Positions 7,440 through 17,092 are shown, counted from the stretch's first letter. The stretch is DNA of 50,314 nucleotides from Candidatus Venteria ishoeyi (GCF_030378065.1 NZ_JAUCGJ010000035.1:1-50314), one strand, 5' to 3'. Notes: generated by a model not told the origin, from the letters alone. Program-made: numbers and translations.

Positions 7440-8231
7440 ATGCTTATGAATGATTTGTCCGAAGCTGATAATATCGCCCAGGTTGCCCAACATTTGCAAC
7501 AAGCGCAGCGGGTGTTATTTATTACCGGCGCAGGTTTATCCGCTGATTCCGGGCTGCCGACTTACCGGGGCATCGGGGGGTTATATCAGCAACAGGATAC
7601 TGAAGATCAGGTACCAATAGAAGTGGCCTTATCTTACGGTATGCTGCGTACCCACCCAGCCTTGACGTGGAAATATCTGCTGCAAATAGAACAAGCCTGT
7701 CGCGGCGTGGGTTATAATCGCGGACATGAGGTGATTGCAAAACTGGCGCAAGATAAAGAAGTCTGGGTGCTGACGCAGAATATTGATGGCTTTCACCATG
7801 CAGCAGGCAGCCCAAATTTAATTGAAATTCATGGTCGTTTGCAGCATATTCATTGCATGAGCTGCAAGCATAAAGAAGTGTGGCCGGATTTCAGCCACTT
7901 GCAATTGGAAAATTTACCCCCCGTTTGTCCTGCTTGTGGTGGAATATTACGTCCCGCAGTGGTCTTATTTGGTGAAATGCTCTCACCATTGGAAACTTTA
8001 AGTTTGACCCAGCAAGTTCAGCAAGGTTTTGATATAGTATTTAGTGTGGGTACCAGCAGTTTATTTCCTTATATCGTGGCACCTGTGCTGGAAGCAAAAC
8101 ACGACGGTGTACCTACGGTGGAAATTAATCCTGGAAAGACTGAGATTTCCAATGCCGTGGATTATCGCTTGCGCAACCGCGCTGCAAAAATTTTAGATGA
8201 TATATGGAACACATGGAAGCAGATGTCATGA
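7440..8231 (+). CDS. cobB: SIR2-family NAD-dependent protein deacylase
   Basis: This 263-residue sirtuin removes acyl groups from lysines using NAD+. Motifs in order are GAGLSADSGLPTYRG near 29, TQNIDGFHHAAG near 105, the catalytic His in IEIHGR near 125, a zinc site CMSC...CPAC near 136 and 160, FGE near 174, GTSSLFPYI near 203 and EINP near 226. The ATG at 7440 directly follows the stop of the preceding broken gene. An ATG at 7446 has better spacing from AGGA (7432-7435) and may be the true start. The 3' end overlaps the next gene by ATGA, so the two are translationally coupled. This hints at a link between deacylation and the downstream signalling protein. Confidence 0.94.
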   Translation: MLMNDLSEADNIAQVAQHLQQAQRVLFITGAGLSADSGLPTYRGIGGLYQQQDTEDQVPIEVALSYGMLRTHPALTWKYLLQIEQACRGVGYNRGHEVIAKLAQDKEVWVLTQNIDGFHHAAGSPNLIEIHGRLQHIHCMSCKHKEVWPDFSHLQLENLPPVCPACGGILRPAVVLFGEMLSPLETLSLTQQVQQGFDIVFSVGTSSLFPYIVAPVLEAKHDGVPTVEINPGKTEISNAVDYRLRNRAAKILDDIWNTWKQMS

Positions 8232-9334
8232 CACAAAAACAGATTCTGGTTGTTGATGATATTCCCAGCAATTTACATTTATTGTTCCGTTATCTAAAAA
8301 GACTGGATTTTAAAGTATTGATTGCAGAAAATGGTGAACATGCCTTAAAACAATTGGGTTATTGTCACCCTGATTTAATTTTATTGGATATCATGATGCC
8401 GGGAGTTGATGGCTTTGAGGTCTGTCGGCGTTTAAAAAAGAACCCGGCAACAGCCGATATTCCCGTCATTTTCATGAGTGCTCTAACAGAGACCATTGAT
8501 AAGGTGACAGGCTTTGAAGTGGGTGGCGTTGATTATCTGACCAAACCTTTGCAATATGAAGAAGTATTAGCCCGGATTAACGCGCATTTAAGTTTGAATG
8601 AATTGCGCCAAACGCTGACGCATAAAAATGCAGCGTTACGTCAGCAAAATAAAGAATTACAAGCATTTGGACATACCGTTGCCCATGATTTAAAAACTCC
8701 GGTTAATGGTTTGTTAGGTTCTGCGGAAGCGTTAAGAGCAAATTTAGGTGAAAATTTAACGCCCAGAGCCGATAAATATTTAAGTTTTATCAACCAAACC
8801 AGCCAGAAAATACGCCATATTATTGATGCTTTATTATTGCTCAGCGAGTCCCGTGAGGCTGAAGTGGCTTTGACACCATTGGATATGCCAAGCATTATAG
8901 ACAGTGCGATACAACGTTTGGAAACCAGGATCAATACCTTTAATGTTGAAATCACAATGGGGCAGAATTGGCCGCAAGCTATTGGTTATGCCCCCTGGAT
9001 TGAAGAAGTCTGGGTGAATTATCTGAGCAATGCGATCATGTATGGGGGTATGCCACCTCAACTGATATTGGATGCGGTGCTTGATGAACCCCATGGACAA
9101 GTACGTTTCCAGATTTCTGACAATGGTTTGGGGGTAGCACCGGAATTACAGGAGAAGCTGTTTATTCCATTTTCCAGAATCGGTTCACAGCGTTTGCCGG
9201 GGCATGGCCTGGGTTTATCGATTGTGCAGCGTATTATTGAACGTTGTGGCGGCAATACTGGTATGCACAACCGGGATAAAGGCGGCGCTTGTTTTTATTT
9301 CACCTTGCCAAGCACTTCACTGAGCAAAGGCTGA
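8228..9334 (+). CDS. Response regulator-histidine kinase fusion
   Basis: This protein of about 368 residues has an N-terminal receiver (VVDD near 7, phospho-acceptor Asp in [11 protein letters not shown] near 52, Lys in LTKP), a coiled linker, a dimerisation domain with the phospho-His in [10 protein letters not shown] near 148, and an ATPase domain (N-box [14 protein letters not shown]-boxes DNGLGVAP and GHGLGLSIV). There is no membrane segment or sensor, so it is a soluble relay component that receives phosphate and autophosphorylates. ATG 8228 is preferred over the in-frame ATG at 8204 because it overlaps the sirtuin stop as ATGA. Its 3' end overlaps that of the opposite-strand hybrid kinase by 40 bp. 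Confidence 0.92.
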   Translation: MTQKQILVVDDIPSNLHLLFRYLKRLDFKVLIAENGEHALKQLGYCHPDLILLDIMMPGVDGFEVCRRLKKNPATADIPVIFMSALTETIDKVTGFEVGGVDYLTKPLQYEEVLARINAHLSLNELRQTLTHKNAALRQQNKELQAFGHTVAHDLKTPVNGLLGSAEALRANLGENLTPRADKYLSFINQTSQKIRHIIDALLLLSESREAEVALTPLDMPSIIDSAIQRLETRINTFNVEITMGQNWPQAIGYAPWIEEVWVNYLSNAIMYGGMPPQLILDAVLDEPHGQVRFQISDNGLGVAPELQEKLFIPFSRIGSQRLPGHGLGLSIVQRIIERCGGNTGMHNRDKGGACFYFTLPSTSLSKG

Positions 9335-11319
9335 GAAAAAAAGTTTTCAATATTTTCCGCCAGGTTTTCTGGTGCCTGATTGTCTTTAATCAATTCATTC
9401 AGGTTCTGGTGAAGGTGCTCAAATAAATCATGGTGGTTGTAATCTTTTTTACTCAGTACGCCATTGACACATCCCATCAGCTTATCTTTTTCCTCTGCTG
9501 TCAGTGGGTTTGAAGTTAATACCACCACGGGCAATATTTGCCATTGTGGATTAGCGCGTAACCGTATCAGAAATTCATAACCATCCATCACTGGCATGGA
9601 TAAATCCAGCAAAATCAGTGCTGGCAGATTTTTTGTCTCATGCAGGTGTTGCAGTGCCATCCGCCCATTCTCCGCAGACAGCACACTCCAGTTCGCATCT
9701 TCCAGCATATCAATGGTCAGTTCGCGCAGTATCATATCATCCTCCACGACCATCAAGGTATTTTGCCCGGCCTTACTGTGTTCCAATCCATATTGCCGTA
9801 ATACCTCAGATAATTGTTGCTGAGTAATGGGTTTTAAATGACACTGGGTATCATTCGGGCCGTGGTTTGATACCTTATCTGGAATCTCCAGCAAAGGCAT
9901 GCCGCTGAGTTTTTTACTGGTTTTAAAGCGGTCTTGCAGTTCTGCACTTAGGGATTTAAAGATCAGCGCATCTGGATTTAACTTATTGCTTAATTTCCAA
10001 CATGTCTCTTCATTTTCTGCGCAGGCAACCGCATAACCTTGTTGACTGAGCTTGTCATATAATAGTTTGCGCTCTTTTTCCTCTTCATGACATAAGACAA
10101 CGATGCTTTCATTGCTTTCGTTCTGTTGAGGTGATTGTGAGGCTTGTTTATTAACTGATTCAGGCAATGCTGTGGAGAGTTTTTCCAGGTTTTTATCTTC
10201 AACGACCTGCAATGGCAATTGCAGGGTAAATGTGGTGCCTTCACCAAAATGACTTTCCACCTGGAGTTTACCCCCCATCATCTCAGTAAACTCGCGTGAG
10301 ATTGCTAAACCTAAGCCCGTTCCTCCATAGCGCCGGGTGGTTGAGGAATCTGCCTGGGTAAATGGCTGGAATAAGCGACACCGTTGCTGTGGCGTCATGC
10401 CGATACCATCGTCACTGACTTGAAATGAGATTTGCTTTGCCTGGCATTGGATATTTAAACGAATCAGGCCTGCTTCAGTAAATTTTGCTGAATTGCTCAA
10501 TAAATTAAATAATATCTGGCGCAGTTTCATACGATCGGCATGAATTTCTTTGACTTCATCAGCACCAATAATTTCCAATTGGTTGTTTTTTTTACCGGCC
10601 AGCATTTTAGCGGGTGCATGAATATCCTGGATTAAATCCTTAAGCGCAAAAGTCTCCAGCGATAAGGCCATTTTTCCAGATTCAATTTTTGATAAATCAA
10701 GGATATCGTTGATCAGAGATAATAAATGGTTGGCAGCCGTTTGAATTTTGTTCAGGTCTTGAGGGAAGTCTTCAATTTCCCGTTCTTCAGCATCTTCATA
10801 CAGCATTTCGCTGTAACCGATAATGGCATTTAACGGGGTACGCAATTCGTGACTCATATTTGCCAGAAACTGGCTTTTTGTAATATTGGCCGCTTCTGCG
10901 CGTTTTTTTTCTGTTTGTAATTGCCGGGTTAATAAATATAAATTAACGTGAGTGCGCACCCGCGCCAGTAATTCTTCTTTTTCACAGGGTTTATCCACGT
11001 AATCGACTGCGCCGACATCAAAAGCCAATAAGCGATCACTGGCGGTTTTTAAGGTGGAAAAAAAGATAATGGGAATCGGGGTTAACAAGGATTCGCGTTT
11101 AATACGCCTACAGGTTTCAAAACCATCCCATTCCGGCATATTAATATCCAACAAAATTAAATCCGGCATCTGTTTTGTTGCAATTTTAAGTGCCTCGATG
11201 CCGCTACGCGCTAATAACACCTGATAGCCATTTTTAGTCAGCACTTCACTGGCAAAAGCCAGATTCAGTAATGCATCATCAACAATCAGTATGGTTGCCT
11301 GGGTTTCGCGTGATGACAT
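9295..11319 (-). CDS. Hybrid sensor kinase with flanking receiver domains
   Basis: This protein of about 674 residues has the order REC - HisKA - HATPase - degenerate receiver-like - REC. REC1 has IVDD and [14 protein letters not shown]. The phospho-His is in [13 protein letters not shown]. The ATPase has [19 protein letters not shown] and [10 protein letters not shown]. The third module (about residues 400-490) lacks the Asp of a receiver (ALIFKSLS in its place). The last REC has VVEDD and [16 protein letters not shown]. There are no membrane segments. The start at 11319 ([15 protein letters not shown]) is preferred over 11376 because it avoids overlap with the glycosyltransferase. It is probably a cytoplasmic phosphorelay hub paired with the convergent gene. 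Confidence 0.92.
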   Translation of the reverse strand: MSSRETQATILIVDDALLNLAFASEVLTKNGYQVLLARSGIEALKIATKQMPDLILLDINMPEWDGFETCRRIKRESLLTPIPIIFFSTLKTASDRLLAFDVGAVDYVDKPCEKEELLARVRTHVNLYLLTRQLQTEKKRAEAANITKSQFLANMSHELRTPLNAIIGYSEMLYEDAEEREIEDFPQDLNKIQTAANHLLSLINDILDLSKIESGKMALSLETFALKDLIQDIHAPAKMLAGKKNNQLEIIGADEVKEIHADRMKLRQILFNLLSNSAKFTEAGLIRLNIQCQAKQISFQVSDDGIGMTPQQRCRLFQPFTQADSSTTRRYGGTGLGLAISREFTEMMGGKLQVESHFGEGTTFTLQLPLQVVEDKNLEKLSTALPESVNKQASQSPQQNESNESIVVLCHEEEKERKLLYDKLSQQGYAVACAENEETCWKLSNKLNPDALIFKSLSAELQDRFKTSKKLSGMPLLEIPDKVSNHGPNDTQCHLKPITQQQLSEVLRQYGLEHSKAGQNTLMVVEDDMILRELTIDMLEDANWSVLSAENGRMALQHLHETKNLPALILLDLSMPVMDGYEFLIRLRANPQWQILPVVVLTSNPLTAEEKDKLMGCVNGVLSKKDYNHHDLFEHLHQNLNELIKDNQAPENLAENIENFFSQPLLSEVLGKVK

Positions 11320-11348
11320 GATAAAATTTCCAGAATGTATTACAAATA

Positions 11349-12251
11349 TTAACGTTGCCGTGTCAGTTGATGCCATAAACTATTTTGTCGCCAGAAAGCT
11401 TTAAACTCACGGCGCAGTTTACGCGGCAATACCTGTGATGGAACGGGTTGGCGAAATGCTTCCTTGACGGCTTTCCAATACCAAGTGAATTCACGGCTTT
11501 GCAAAGCACGGATTAAACCGATACTGAGGCGGGAAAATATGAGATAAATTGCATCATGTAAGGGGAAATAACGCCGAATTAACCAGATAGTATTGCGCGT
11601 GGGATAATAAACCCGTCGCCAGTTGGGACGGTTACTGGCTTCACCACGATGAATAACCACAGTTTGCGGGTCATAATAGATGTCATAGCCGTGGCGGCGT
11701 ACTTGTATGGCAACATCTACTTCATTTTGATACAGAAAAAATGAGGCAGGATACCAACCAATATCGGCAAATAAATCGCGGCGAATCGCAAAACCACAAC
11801 CAATAAAAGACATTGATGCCCCAGCTTTCTGCTGTTTGGGTAAGTGCCAACTGCTTTGCAGTTGTCCATGCTCATTGATAATTTTGCAGGCAATCACGCC
11901 AATTTTAGGATTATGGTCTAATTGTGTGATTAAGCGCTCAATGGTATCCAGGTCTTTAGGGCATGAATCATCGTCCAATACTAAAATATAGTCGCCCCGT
12001 GCTTGTTCAAAACCCTGGTTATAACCGGCAATACCCAGATTTTTACCTGTTTCAATAAAAGTCAGGTTTTTTTGTTGCGCCAAAAAATCGGCTGTACCAT
12101 CTTCTGAACCATTATCGACGGCGATGATTTCAATATCTGGACGCTCTTTGAGCAAGCTTGATAGCTGTGAAACGGTTTGCCGGGTTTCACTCAGACGGTT
12201 GTAATTTAAAAATACGATACTTAACCGAGTTGAAGAGGTATGCTGTGCCAT
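11349..12251 (-). CDS. Family 2 glycosyltransferase
   Basis: This 300-residue GT-A enzyme transfers a sugar, probably to a cell-surface polysaccharide or lipid. Motifs are SIVFLNYNR near residue 12, VDNGSEDGT near 46 and the metal-binding LDDDSCP near 92. A rhamnosyltransferase-like segment ([21 protein letters not shown]) follows near 175, with HRGEASNR near 205. The C-terminal 60 residues are basic and may be membrane-associated. AAAGG precedes the start. The acceptor cannot be told from context because no other surface-glycan gene is adjacent. Confidence 0.92.
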   Translation of the reverse strand: MAQHTSSTRLSIVFLNYNRLSETRQTVSQLSSLLKERPDIEIIAVDNGSEDGTADFLAQQKNLTFIETGKNLGIAGYNQGFEQARGDYILVLDDDSCPKDLDTIERLITQLDHNPKIGVIACKIINEHGQLQSSWHLPKQQKAGASMSFIGCGFAIRRDLFADIGWYPASFFLYQNEVDVAIQVRRHGYDIYYDPQTVVIHRGEASNRPNWRRVYYPTRNTIWLIRRYFPLHDAIYLIFSRLSIGLIRALQSREFTWYWKAVKEAFRQPVPSQVLPRKLRREFKAFWRQNSLWHQLTRQR

Positions 12252-12281
12252 TGGGACAACCTTTTGAAAAAATCTTAATGT

Positions 12282-12644
12282 CTACTCGCTTTTGCGACGA
12301 CCTGGCTTTAATTTTTCGACCGTTCTTAAGATGCTTAAGAACTGTTCATTATCCATTTTATCCAAAGCATGTAAACCCGCACGTAATACTTCCCCCTTAG
12401 TCAGGGACATACGCACATCCATACCGCGATCTTTCAGGGCCATTAATAATTGATAATCATCTTCAGGAATGGTGAAAGAATCCCGGATAACCTTTGGCTG
12501 TGGTTTTTGTTGAATATTTTTTTTAACTTCGCCAGTATGCAACATTTTATCCAGTTGTGAAGCCAATGCCAAGCGTGCATCAGTCACTTTTCCTTCTTTT
12601 AATAAAGTTTCCATTTCTTCGATTGTTGCAGATTTTTTATTCAT
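12282..12644 (-). CDS. Small basic protein with RHH-like C-terminus, probable DNA binder
   Basis: This 120-residue protein is not confidently named. The N-terminal half is helical and charged. The C-terminal part (DSFTIPEDDYQLLMALKDRG, then MSLTKGEVLRAGLHALDKM) resembles conserved proteobacterial proteins with a strand-helix-helix pattern like ribbon-helix-helix DNA binders. It starts downstream of a perfect 9-bp inverted repeat at 12652-12688 that straddles a TATAAT, so autoregulation is plausible. It lies 30 bp upstream of the glycosyltransferase and may be co-transcribed with it. AGGTT precedes the ATG. Confidence 0.65.
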   Translation of the reverse strand: MNKKSATIEEMETLLKEGKVTDARLALASQLDKMLHTGEVKKNIQQKPQPKVIRDSFTIPEDDYQLLMALKDRGMDVRMSLTKGEVLRAGLHALDKMDNEQFLSILRTVEKLKPGRRKSE

Positions 12645-12651
12645 AGAACCT

Positions 12652-12688
12652 ATTGTATAAAGTCAGGATTAAAATTACATTATACAAT
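12652..12688 (-). promoter_or_regulatory. Inverted repeat with embedded -10, possible operator
   Basis: ATTGTATAA (12652-12660) and TTATACAAT (12680-12688) are perfect inverted copies 19 nt apart. On the minus strand the second arm contains TATAAT (12684-12679), a -10 for the gene starting at 12644. The other arm lies just downstream of the expected start point, as an operator would. Confidence 0.5.
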
Positions 12689-12720
12689 GGAAAATAAAAC
12701 ATACAATATATATTATTCTG

Positions 12721-13263
12721 TTACTGATACAGCTTTAGTTCTTTAGTTTCGGTTTCCTGTTCTTGCAAGATAATAATGCTATTGTCATGCACGGTAATTA
12801 ACTGACTGCCATCTTGTAAGGCGGGATTATCATCGGGGTGGTGGCGTGTAATTTTTTTATCTTTTGCATTCATTGCCAACATATAACGTTTACCTTGTTC
12901 TTCGCTAATACCTACAAAAGTCCAATTGGCTTGTTGCCTGGCTTGACTGACACGCGATTTTTTTCCCGTGCTTTGCACATTATCCTCGCCCCAAATCGCT
13001 GTTTTTTGTAATTTTTGGTAAAGGGCTTTTATTTCACTGTTGTTTTTAACCATTGGTAATTGCCAGTCATTTTTATGCATTTCTGGCAGAATATCATCCA
13101 TGTTGGGTTCAGGCACCCATTTCCAGGCTGCTATGGTGCTGATGAGACCGGCAGATAATACCAGGAAGAATAGTTTTAACGGGCTTTTAGGTAACACGGT
13201 TTTTTCCTGTTTTCCTGCAAGTTTTTTAAGAGGCTGGTGAAGCCTGGAAAAAGGCTTTGACAC
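12721..13263 (-). CDS. GspC/PilP-like envelope protein
   Basis: This bitopic inner-membrane protein of about 180 residues is the third of a three-gene set. A single membrane segment (LKLFFLVLSAGLISTIAAW) lies near residue 30. A periplasmic part follows with LYQKLQKTAIWG and, near 105-180, a small beta domain (NWTFVGISEEQGKRYMLAM, then LQDGSQLITVHDNSIIIL). This layout resembles the HR domain of GspC or PilP. The start is uncertain: GTG at 13263 is chosen, and a TTG at 13314 is possible but overlaps the previous gene by 89 bp. No ATG occurs before the membrane segment. The assignment is by architecture and context rather than strong motifs. Confidence 0.6.
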   Translation of the reverse strand: MSKPFSRLHQPLKKLAGKQEKTVLPKSPLKLFFLVLSAGLISTIAAWKWVPEPNMDDILPEMHKNDWQLPMVKNNSEIKALYQKLQKTAIWGEDNVQSTGKKSRVSQARQQANWTFVGISEEQGKRYMLAMNAKDKKITRHHPDDNPALQDGSQLITVHDNSIIILQEQETETKELKLYQ

Positions 13264-13786
13264 TGAGTTTGAAACGCGGTTTGCGTTGATTATTTTGTAT
13301 ATCCAGACGCTCAACCACTAACCATTGTGGATTTTCTGCAATTTTATTCAGTAATAATTGCAAGGCTTTAGCATCAAATTCAGCATTGAGTTGGGCACTG
13401 ACCTGCCAGATATTGCTCTGTTCCGGTAGCACAAAAGCACTTTCAACATTCAGTTTGGGTTTGCTCAGCTTGCTGATTTTAATCCAACGATTCAGCCAGG
13501 CCTGCAAGTCGGCTTGCGCCAGTCCTTTGCTGGCTGACTGCCAGAGTTTATCCTCGACTTCCACGCGCAAAGCACGCGCTTGTTTTGCCCGTTCCAGCCA
13601 GAATGTCTGCTCATGAATATCTTGTAGCTGTATGTGCTGTTGCGCCGCTTGCTGATATTCCGTTTGTAGCGTCTGCTGCACTTTGCCAAGTTTTAACAGA
13701 CCATACAATAATAAAATAGCTAAAATCAGCCAGATTCCCAGACGCAGACGGGTATTATTGCGTAATTCTTCCAGTAACTCAGTCAT
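13226..13786 (-). CDS. GspM/PilO-like protein
   Basis: This 186-residue protein has a short cytoplasmic N-terminus, one membrane helix (LGIWLILAILLLYGLLKLG, residues 15-33), a coiled stretch (about 35-75) and a ferredoxin-like periplasmic domain with WQVSAQLNAEFDAKALQLLL and WLVVERLDIQ, as in GspM/PilO. These proteins form part of the inner-membrane platform of type II secretion or type IV pilus machines. The ATG overlaps the stop of the preceding GspL-like gene by one base, a sign of coupling. The family is too divergent for a firm call. Confidence 0.62.
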   Translation of the reverse strand: MTELLEELRNNTRLRLGIWLILAILLLYGLLKLGKVQQTLQTEYQQAAQQHIQLQDIHEQTFWLERAKQARALRVEVEDKLWQSASKGLAQADLQAWLNRWIKISKLSKPKLNVESAFVLPEQSNIWQVSAQLNAEFDAKALQLLLNKIAENPQWLVVERLDIQNNQRKPRFKLSVKAFFQASPAS

Positions 13787-14862
13787 CAGAAATCCATTGC
13801 TTTAACTTGCATATGCAGCGTAATTTTTTTACCTGCCGCATCCACTTCAGCGCGTACTTCTGAAAAACCGGGAATATCTTGAAATGTATTGACATAAAAC
13901 CTGGGATCCAGATTTTTAGCGACCAGAGAAAAATTCAGTTTACCGGGTTCGTAATGCCATTCCAGCACTTTAGCCTTAGTAGGTAACTTATCTGCCACTT
14001 GTGATAATAACTGAATTAAACTGGGGTAAGCGTTTAAGGCTAATAGTTTGGTAATACGCAAACGATCTGCAATCGCCTGATTACGGGCTTCCAACAAGGG
14101 AGTAATTTGCTGATTGGTATTATTATTTTGTTGCTCAACCTGGATTATGGCGTGTTGCCAGCGGTTGATAGCCACCAGTTGCCAAGCCAGCATCATCACT
14201 AAAATAGCAGCACTCATAGTGACCCATAAGCGCTCCTGACCTAACAGACCGCTGAAACTGCGCAAACCACTGCGTGCACGTCCCCAGGGACGCTCCAGTA
14301 ATTCACTGTCTTTAATGGCAGGAAGATCCGTTAAACAAGGCAGCCCCTGCGCGCGCTGAAAACGAAACCAGTTATCAGGTGTGACAGTCTCTTGTGGGTA
14401 CCAATGGCTGGCGCGTAAAACGCCATTTAGCCAGTATTGCAGTTCTAAACCTTCCCAGGTTTTCAGAATCTGGGTTGTACCCTGATCCATATTATTTGCA
14501 GCATCTAATAAGGGGGGACGCAGGATGCTTTCAGGCAAACAGGTAATGGATTTAAGTCCGGCTTCTGCCTGATGTTCCTGTTGTTGTTGCTGATTCCAGA
14601 TCCAGACCTGCACCCAAACCTGCTTTCCCGTAGATTTCCAGACGATATAAGAGGCCGTTTCAGGAAACGGACTCCATTGTTGAATTTGCAAATCGAGATT
14701 TTGTTCACGCTGGCTGGCTGGCAATTCGCTGAGATCAAAACAACGATAAAAACACAGACCCCGTGAAATCACCCATTCTCGTCGCCCTGAACCTGAATTG
14801 GGACGAATTAACTGGTTACGATACTGTAGATAACGGCGAGAAGTGAGTAACTTTTTTTTCAT
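13786..14862 (-). CDS. GspL/PilN-like assembly platform protein
   Basis: This 358-residue protein has a cytoplasmic N-terminal part (about 1-210, with QQWSPFPETASYIVW as in the actin-like domain of GspL), a membrane helix near 212-232 (LWVTMSAAILVMMLAWQLVA), a coiled segment and a C-terminal ferredoxin-like domain (PSLIQLLSQVADKLP, then IPGFSEVRAEVDAAGKKITL) typical of PilN/GspL. It probably links a secretion or pilus ATPase to the envelope. Neither the ATPase nor a secretin is adjacent, so the rest of the machine must be elsewhere. It starts 10 bp after the ferredoxin stop. Confidence 0.65.
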   Translation of the reverse strand: MKKKLLTSRRYLQYRNQLIRPNSGSGRREWVISRGLCFYRCFDLSELPASQREQNLDLQIQQWSPFPETASYIVWKSTGKQVWVQVWIWNQQQQQEHQAEAGLKSITCLPESILRPPLLDAANNMDQGTTQILKTWEGLELQYWLNGVLRASHWYPQETVTPDNWFRFQRAQGLPCLTDLPAIKDSELLERPWGRARSGLRSFSGLLGQERLWVTMSAAILVMMLAWQLVAINRWQHAIIQVEQQNNNTNQQITPLLEARNQAIADRLRITKLLALNAYPSLIQLLSQVADKLPTKAKVLEWHYEPGKLNFSLVAKNLDPRFYVNTFQDIPGFSEVRAEVDAAGKKITLHMQVKAMDF

Positions 14863-14872
14863 GTTTAAGATT

Positions 14873-15142
<270 letters not shown>

Positions 15143-15171
15143 TTAGTTTGTTAACGTCGCTTAAAAATCAA

Positions 15172-15225
15172 ATTAACCTGAATTCGATAGCACAAATCAA
15201 GCTTACATCGAATTCAGTTTAAATT
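15172..15225. repeat. Palindromic repeat, family F2 (short form)
   Basis: CTGAATTCGAT (15178-15188) and ATCGAATTCAG (15207-15217) form a perfect 11-bp inverted repeat. AAGCTTACAT is inside, as in other F2 copies. It sits between coaD and the ferredoxin gene and could form a hairpin in their mRNA. Confidence 0.75.
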
Positions 15226-15706
15226 ACCTGTTTATTTTGGTACTCAATGCTTTAATTACAATAGGATCAACAAATTGTTCTATCTCACCGCCAAGTTGCG
15301 CCACTTCTCGTACCAGACTTGAAGAAATATAAGTATACTTGGTGGAAGTGGGTAAAAAAATTGTTTCCAGGTGTGGCATTAATGCACGATTCATACTGGC
15401 CAGTTGAAATTCATATTCAAAATCAGAAACCGCCCGTAATCCCCTGATAATCACCTGCGCATGACACTGCTGGGCAAATTCTGCCAGCAGGCAATCAAAA
15501 CCGCAAGCACTGACATTGTCTAAATGTGAAAATACCTGAGAAATCAACTCAACACGTTCATCCTGGGTAAATACTGGTGATTTGGAAGGATGGGTGGCCA
15601 CAGCCACAGTCACGTTGTCAAACAGCTTGGCTGCGCGTGCAATAATATCTCCATGCCCATAAGTCACCGGATCAAATGTGCCGGGGTAAATGGCTTTTGT
15701 AATCAT
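15224..15706 (-). CDS. coaD: Phosphopantetheine adenylyltransferase
   Basis: This 160-residue enzyme makes dephospho-CoA from 4'-phosphopantetheine and ATP, the penultimate step of coenzyme A synthesis. The nucleotidyltransferase motif AIYPGTFDPVTYGHGDII is at the N-terminus (T-x-G-H site). RGLRAVSDFEYEFQLASMNR lies near 88 and the ISSSLVRE ATP site near 127. ATG 15706 is chosen over the upstream in-frame start (15733) because it gives the family's usual length and has CAGG nearby. It is divergent from the DUF2304 gene. Confidence 0.96.
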   Translation of the reverse strand: MITKAIYPGTFDPVTYGHGDIIARAAKLFDNVTVAVATHPSKSPVFTQDERVELISQVFSHLDNVSACGFDCLLAEFAQQCHAQVIIRGLRAVSDFEYEFQLASMNRALMPHLETIFLPTSTKYTYISSSLVREVAQLGGEIEQFVDPIVIKALSTKINR

Positions 15707-15770
15707 AAAATAACCTGATAAAAGGTTTTGCATTTTGTATTACAAATGCACATTTGATAATATCCCATCT

Positions 15771-16139
15771 ATGTATACATATCAATGGACTTCCGCCATT
15801 CTCGGTTTACTGATTGCTGGCACTATCATTCTACTCATTCGTCGTGATCATTTGCATACGCATCATGCGGGCTGGTGGTTATTCAGCGCACTGTGTATCG
15901 CGATACTGGGTATTTTCCCAAAACTGGTTGACAGCATTGCTATCAAGCTTAATGTTAACTACCCGCCAACCTTGCTGTTTAGCGTTGGTCTTGGCCTTAT
16001 TTTATTAAAAATGCTCAATATCGATATTTATCATTCCAGGCAAGAGCGGCAATTGCGTCGAACGATACAGCGTATTGCCTTACTGGAAGATGAAATCAAC
16101 CGCTTAAAACAAGATCAGGAACACTCAACAAACAACTAA
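15771..16139 (+). CDS. DUF2304-type membrane protein
   Basis: This protein of about 122 residues has three hydrophobic segments (near residues 6-22, 34-50 and 65-80) and a charged C-terminal coiled coil (SRQERQLRRTIQRIALLEDEI). RRDHLHTHHAGWW and YPPTLLFSVGLGLILLKMLNID are typical of the DUF2304 family, whose function is not established but which is often near glycosyltransferases. ATG 15771 is preferred over the TTG at 15735, and no clear ribosome site is present. Confidence 0.8.
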   Translation: MYTYQWTSAILGLLIAGTIILLIRRDHLHTHHAGWWLFSALCIAILGIFPKLVDSIAIKLNVNYPPTLLFSVGLGLILLKMLNIDIYHSRQERQLRRTIQRIALLEDEINRLKQDQEHSTNN

Positions 16140-16149
16140 GGAAACATAA

Positions 16150-16180
16150 AAAAACCAGTTCCTGAGTCAAGAACTGGTTT
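16150..16180 (-). terminator. Terminator of the tusA-dsrE2 transcript
   Basis: Stem AAACCAGTTC (16152-16161) pairs with GAACTGGTTT (16171-16180). On the minus strand it is followed by a T-run (complement of the A-run at 16148-16154). It lies after dsrE2, beyond an F3 repeat, and also just after the plus-strand DUF2304 gene. Confidence 0.75.
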
Positions 16181-16283
16181 GACAAAAATCGTCTAACCTG
16201 CGTGTATTACCTTAAAACTTGATGTTACGCAATCCCACTGTTTTGGTTTAGATTCCAAACCTTCCCGGACTAAGCAAAAATCA

Positions 16284-16342
16284 GTGTGAAGAAAAAGCAT
16301 TTTTTTGTGCCTTAAAGCACAAAAAAGAAGCTTTTACGCAAT
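16284..16342. repeat. Palindromic repeat, family F3, copy 1
   Basis: The perfect stem TTTTTTGTGC (16301-16310) and GCACAAAAAA (16317-16326) has outer arms GAAAAAGC and GAAGCTTTTACGC. A related copy is at 42324-42385. Confidence 0.75.
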
Positions 16343-16347
16343 ACCTG

Positions 16348-16818
16348 TTAGATATACAAGCAGATGTCAGATTCTCCTGCGAATTCAAAAAAGGTTGCTG
16401 CGCCACCGTACTCAACACCATCAATAAAATCTTTGGTATCGAATTCAAACAGGTCCACAGTCATCTGGCAGGCAATGAATTTAACTTCAGCTTCCTGACA
16501 CAATTCCCGTAAATCTTCCAGACTGGCGACCCCTTTGTCTTTCATGGTCTTTTTCATCATGCCAGTGATAAAAGATTGCATACCTGGCAGTGCCTGCATC
16601 AAAACTGGAACCGGCATTGGCATTGGCATACCGGGATTACCTAATGGACTAACTTTCAGATTCAGCTCTTTGCGCAGCATCTGCAAGCCATAAAAGGTAA
16701 AGAAAATTTGGGTTTCATAACCCAGCGCGGCTGCGGTGGATGCCAGGATAAATGGTGGATAAGCCCAATCCAGCGTTCCTTTTGTCGCAATAATTGCGAG
16801 TTTTTTGGTATCAGACAT
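16348..16818 (-). CDS. dsrE2: DsrE2-type sulfur-transfer protein
   Basis: This 156-residue protein is of the DsrE/DsrF/DrsH-like family, DsrE2 branch. Features are an N-terminal nucleotide-fold strand (KLAIIATKGTLDW), a hydrophobic stretch near 20-32, a Met/Pro-rich loop (GNPGMPMPMPVPV) and the conserved Cys in FIACQMTVDLF near residue 115, with a second Cys at about 105. DsrE2 is encoded next to TusA in many sulfur oxidisers and is proposed to help move persulfide sulfur towards rDsr or sHdr. Here tusA is immediately upstream. The rhodanese that often completes the cassette is absent. Confidence 0.88.
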   Translation of the reverse strand: MSDTKKLAIIATKGTLDWAYPPFILASTAAALGYETQIFFTFYGLQMLRKELNLKVSPLGNPGMPMPMPVPVLMQALPGMQSFITGMMKKTMKDKGVASLEDLRELCQEAEVKFIACQMTVDLFEFDTKDFIDGVEYGGAATFFEFAGESDICLYI

Positions 16819-16861
16819 ACTTGTCTCCCTTATAATGGAATTTGCTTGTCAACCTGTATGC

Positions 16862-17092
16862 TTAAGATTTTTTAATGAGGAAAGAGTATTTACCCCCTTC
16901 TTCACCAGATTCCATTAATTCGTTTCCAGTCTGTTTTGCAAAGGCTTCAAAATCCTTAACTGAACCAGGGTCTGTTGCAATGATATGTAATACCTTGCCA
17001 GATTCCATACCATTTAATGCTTTTTTGGCACGTAAGATAGGCAGAGGACAGTTCAGACCGCTTGCATCCAGTTCTTGGTCAAAATTAGCCAT
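16862..17092 (-). CDS. tusA: TusA sulfur carrier protein
   Basis: This 76-residue protein has the persulfide-bearing Cys in the family motif LDASGLNCPLPILRAKKAL (residues 8-26), then GSVKDFEAFAKQTGNEL. It carries sulfane sulfur in the cytoplasm, for tRNA thiolation or dissimilatory sulfur oxidation. The ATG at 17092 is chosen because AAGGAG lies about 12 nt upstream and the length is typical. The in-frame extension to 17191 looks like non-coding leader. It is followed by dsrE2 in the same direction with a 43-nt gap. Confidence 0.95.
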   Translation of the reverse strand: MANFDQELDASGLNCPLPILRAKKALNGMESGKVLHIIATDPGSVKDFEAFAKQTGNELMESGEEGGKYSFLIKKS

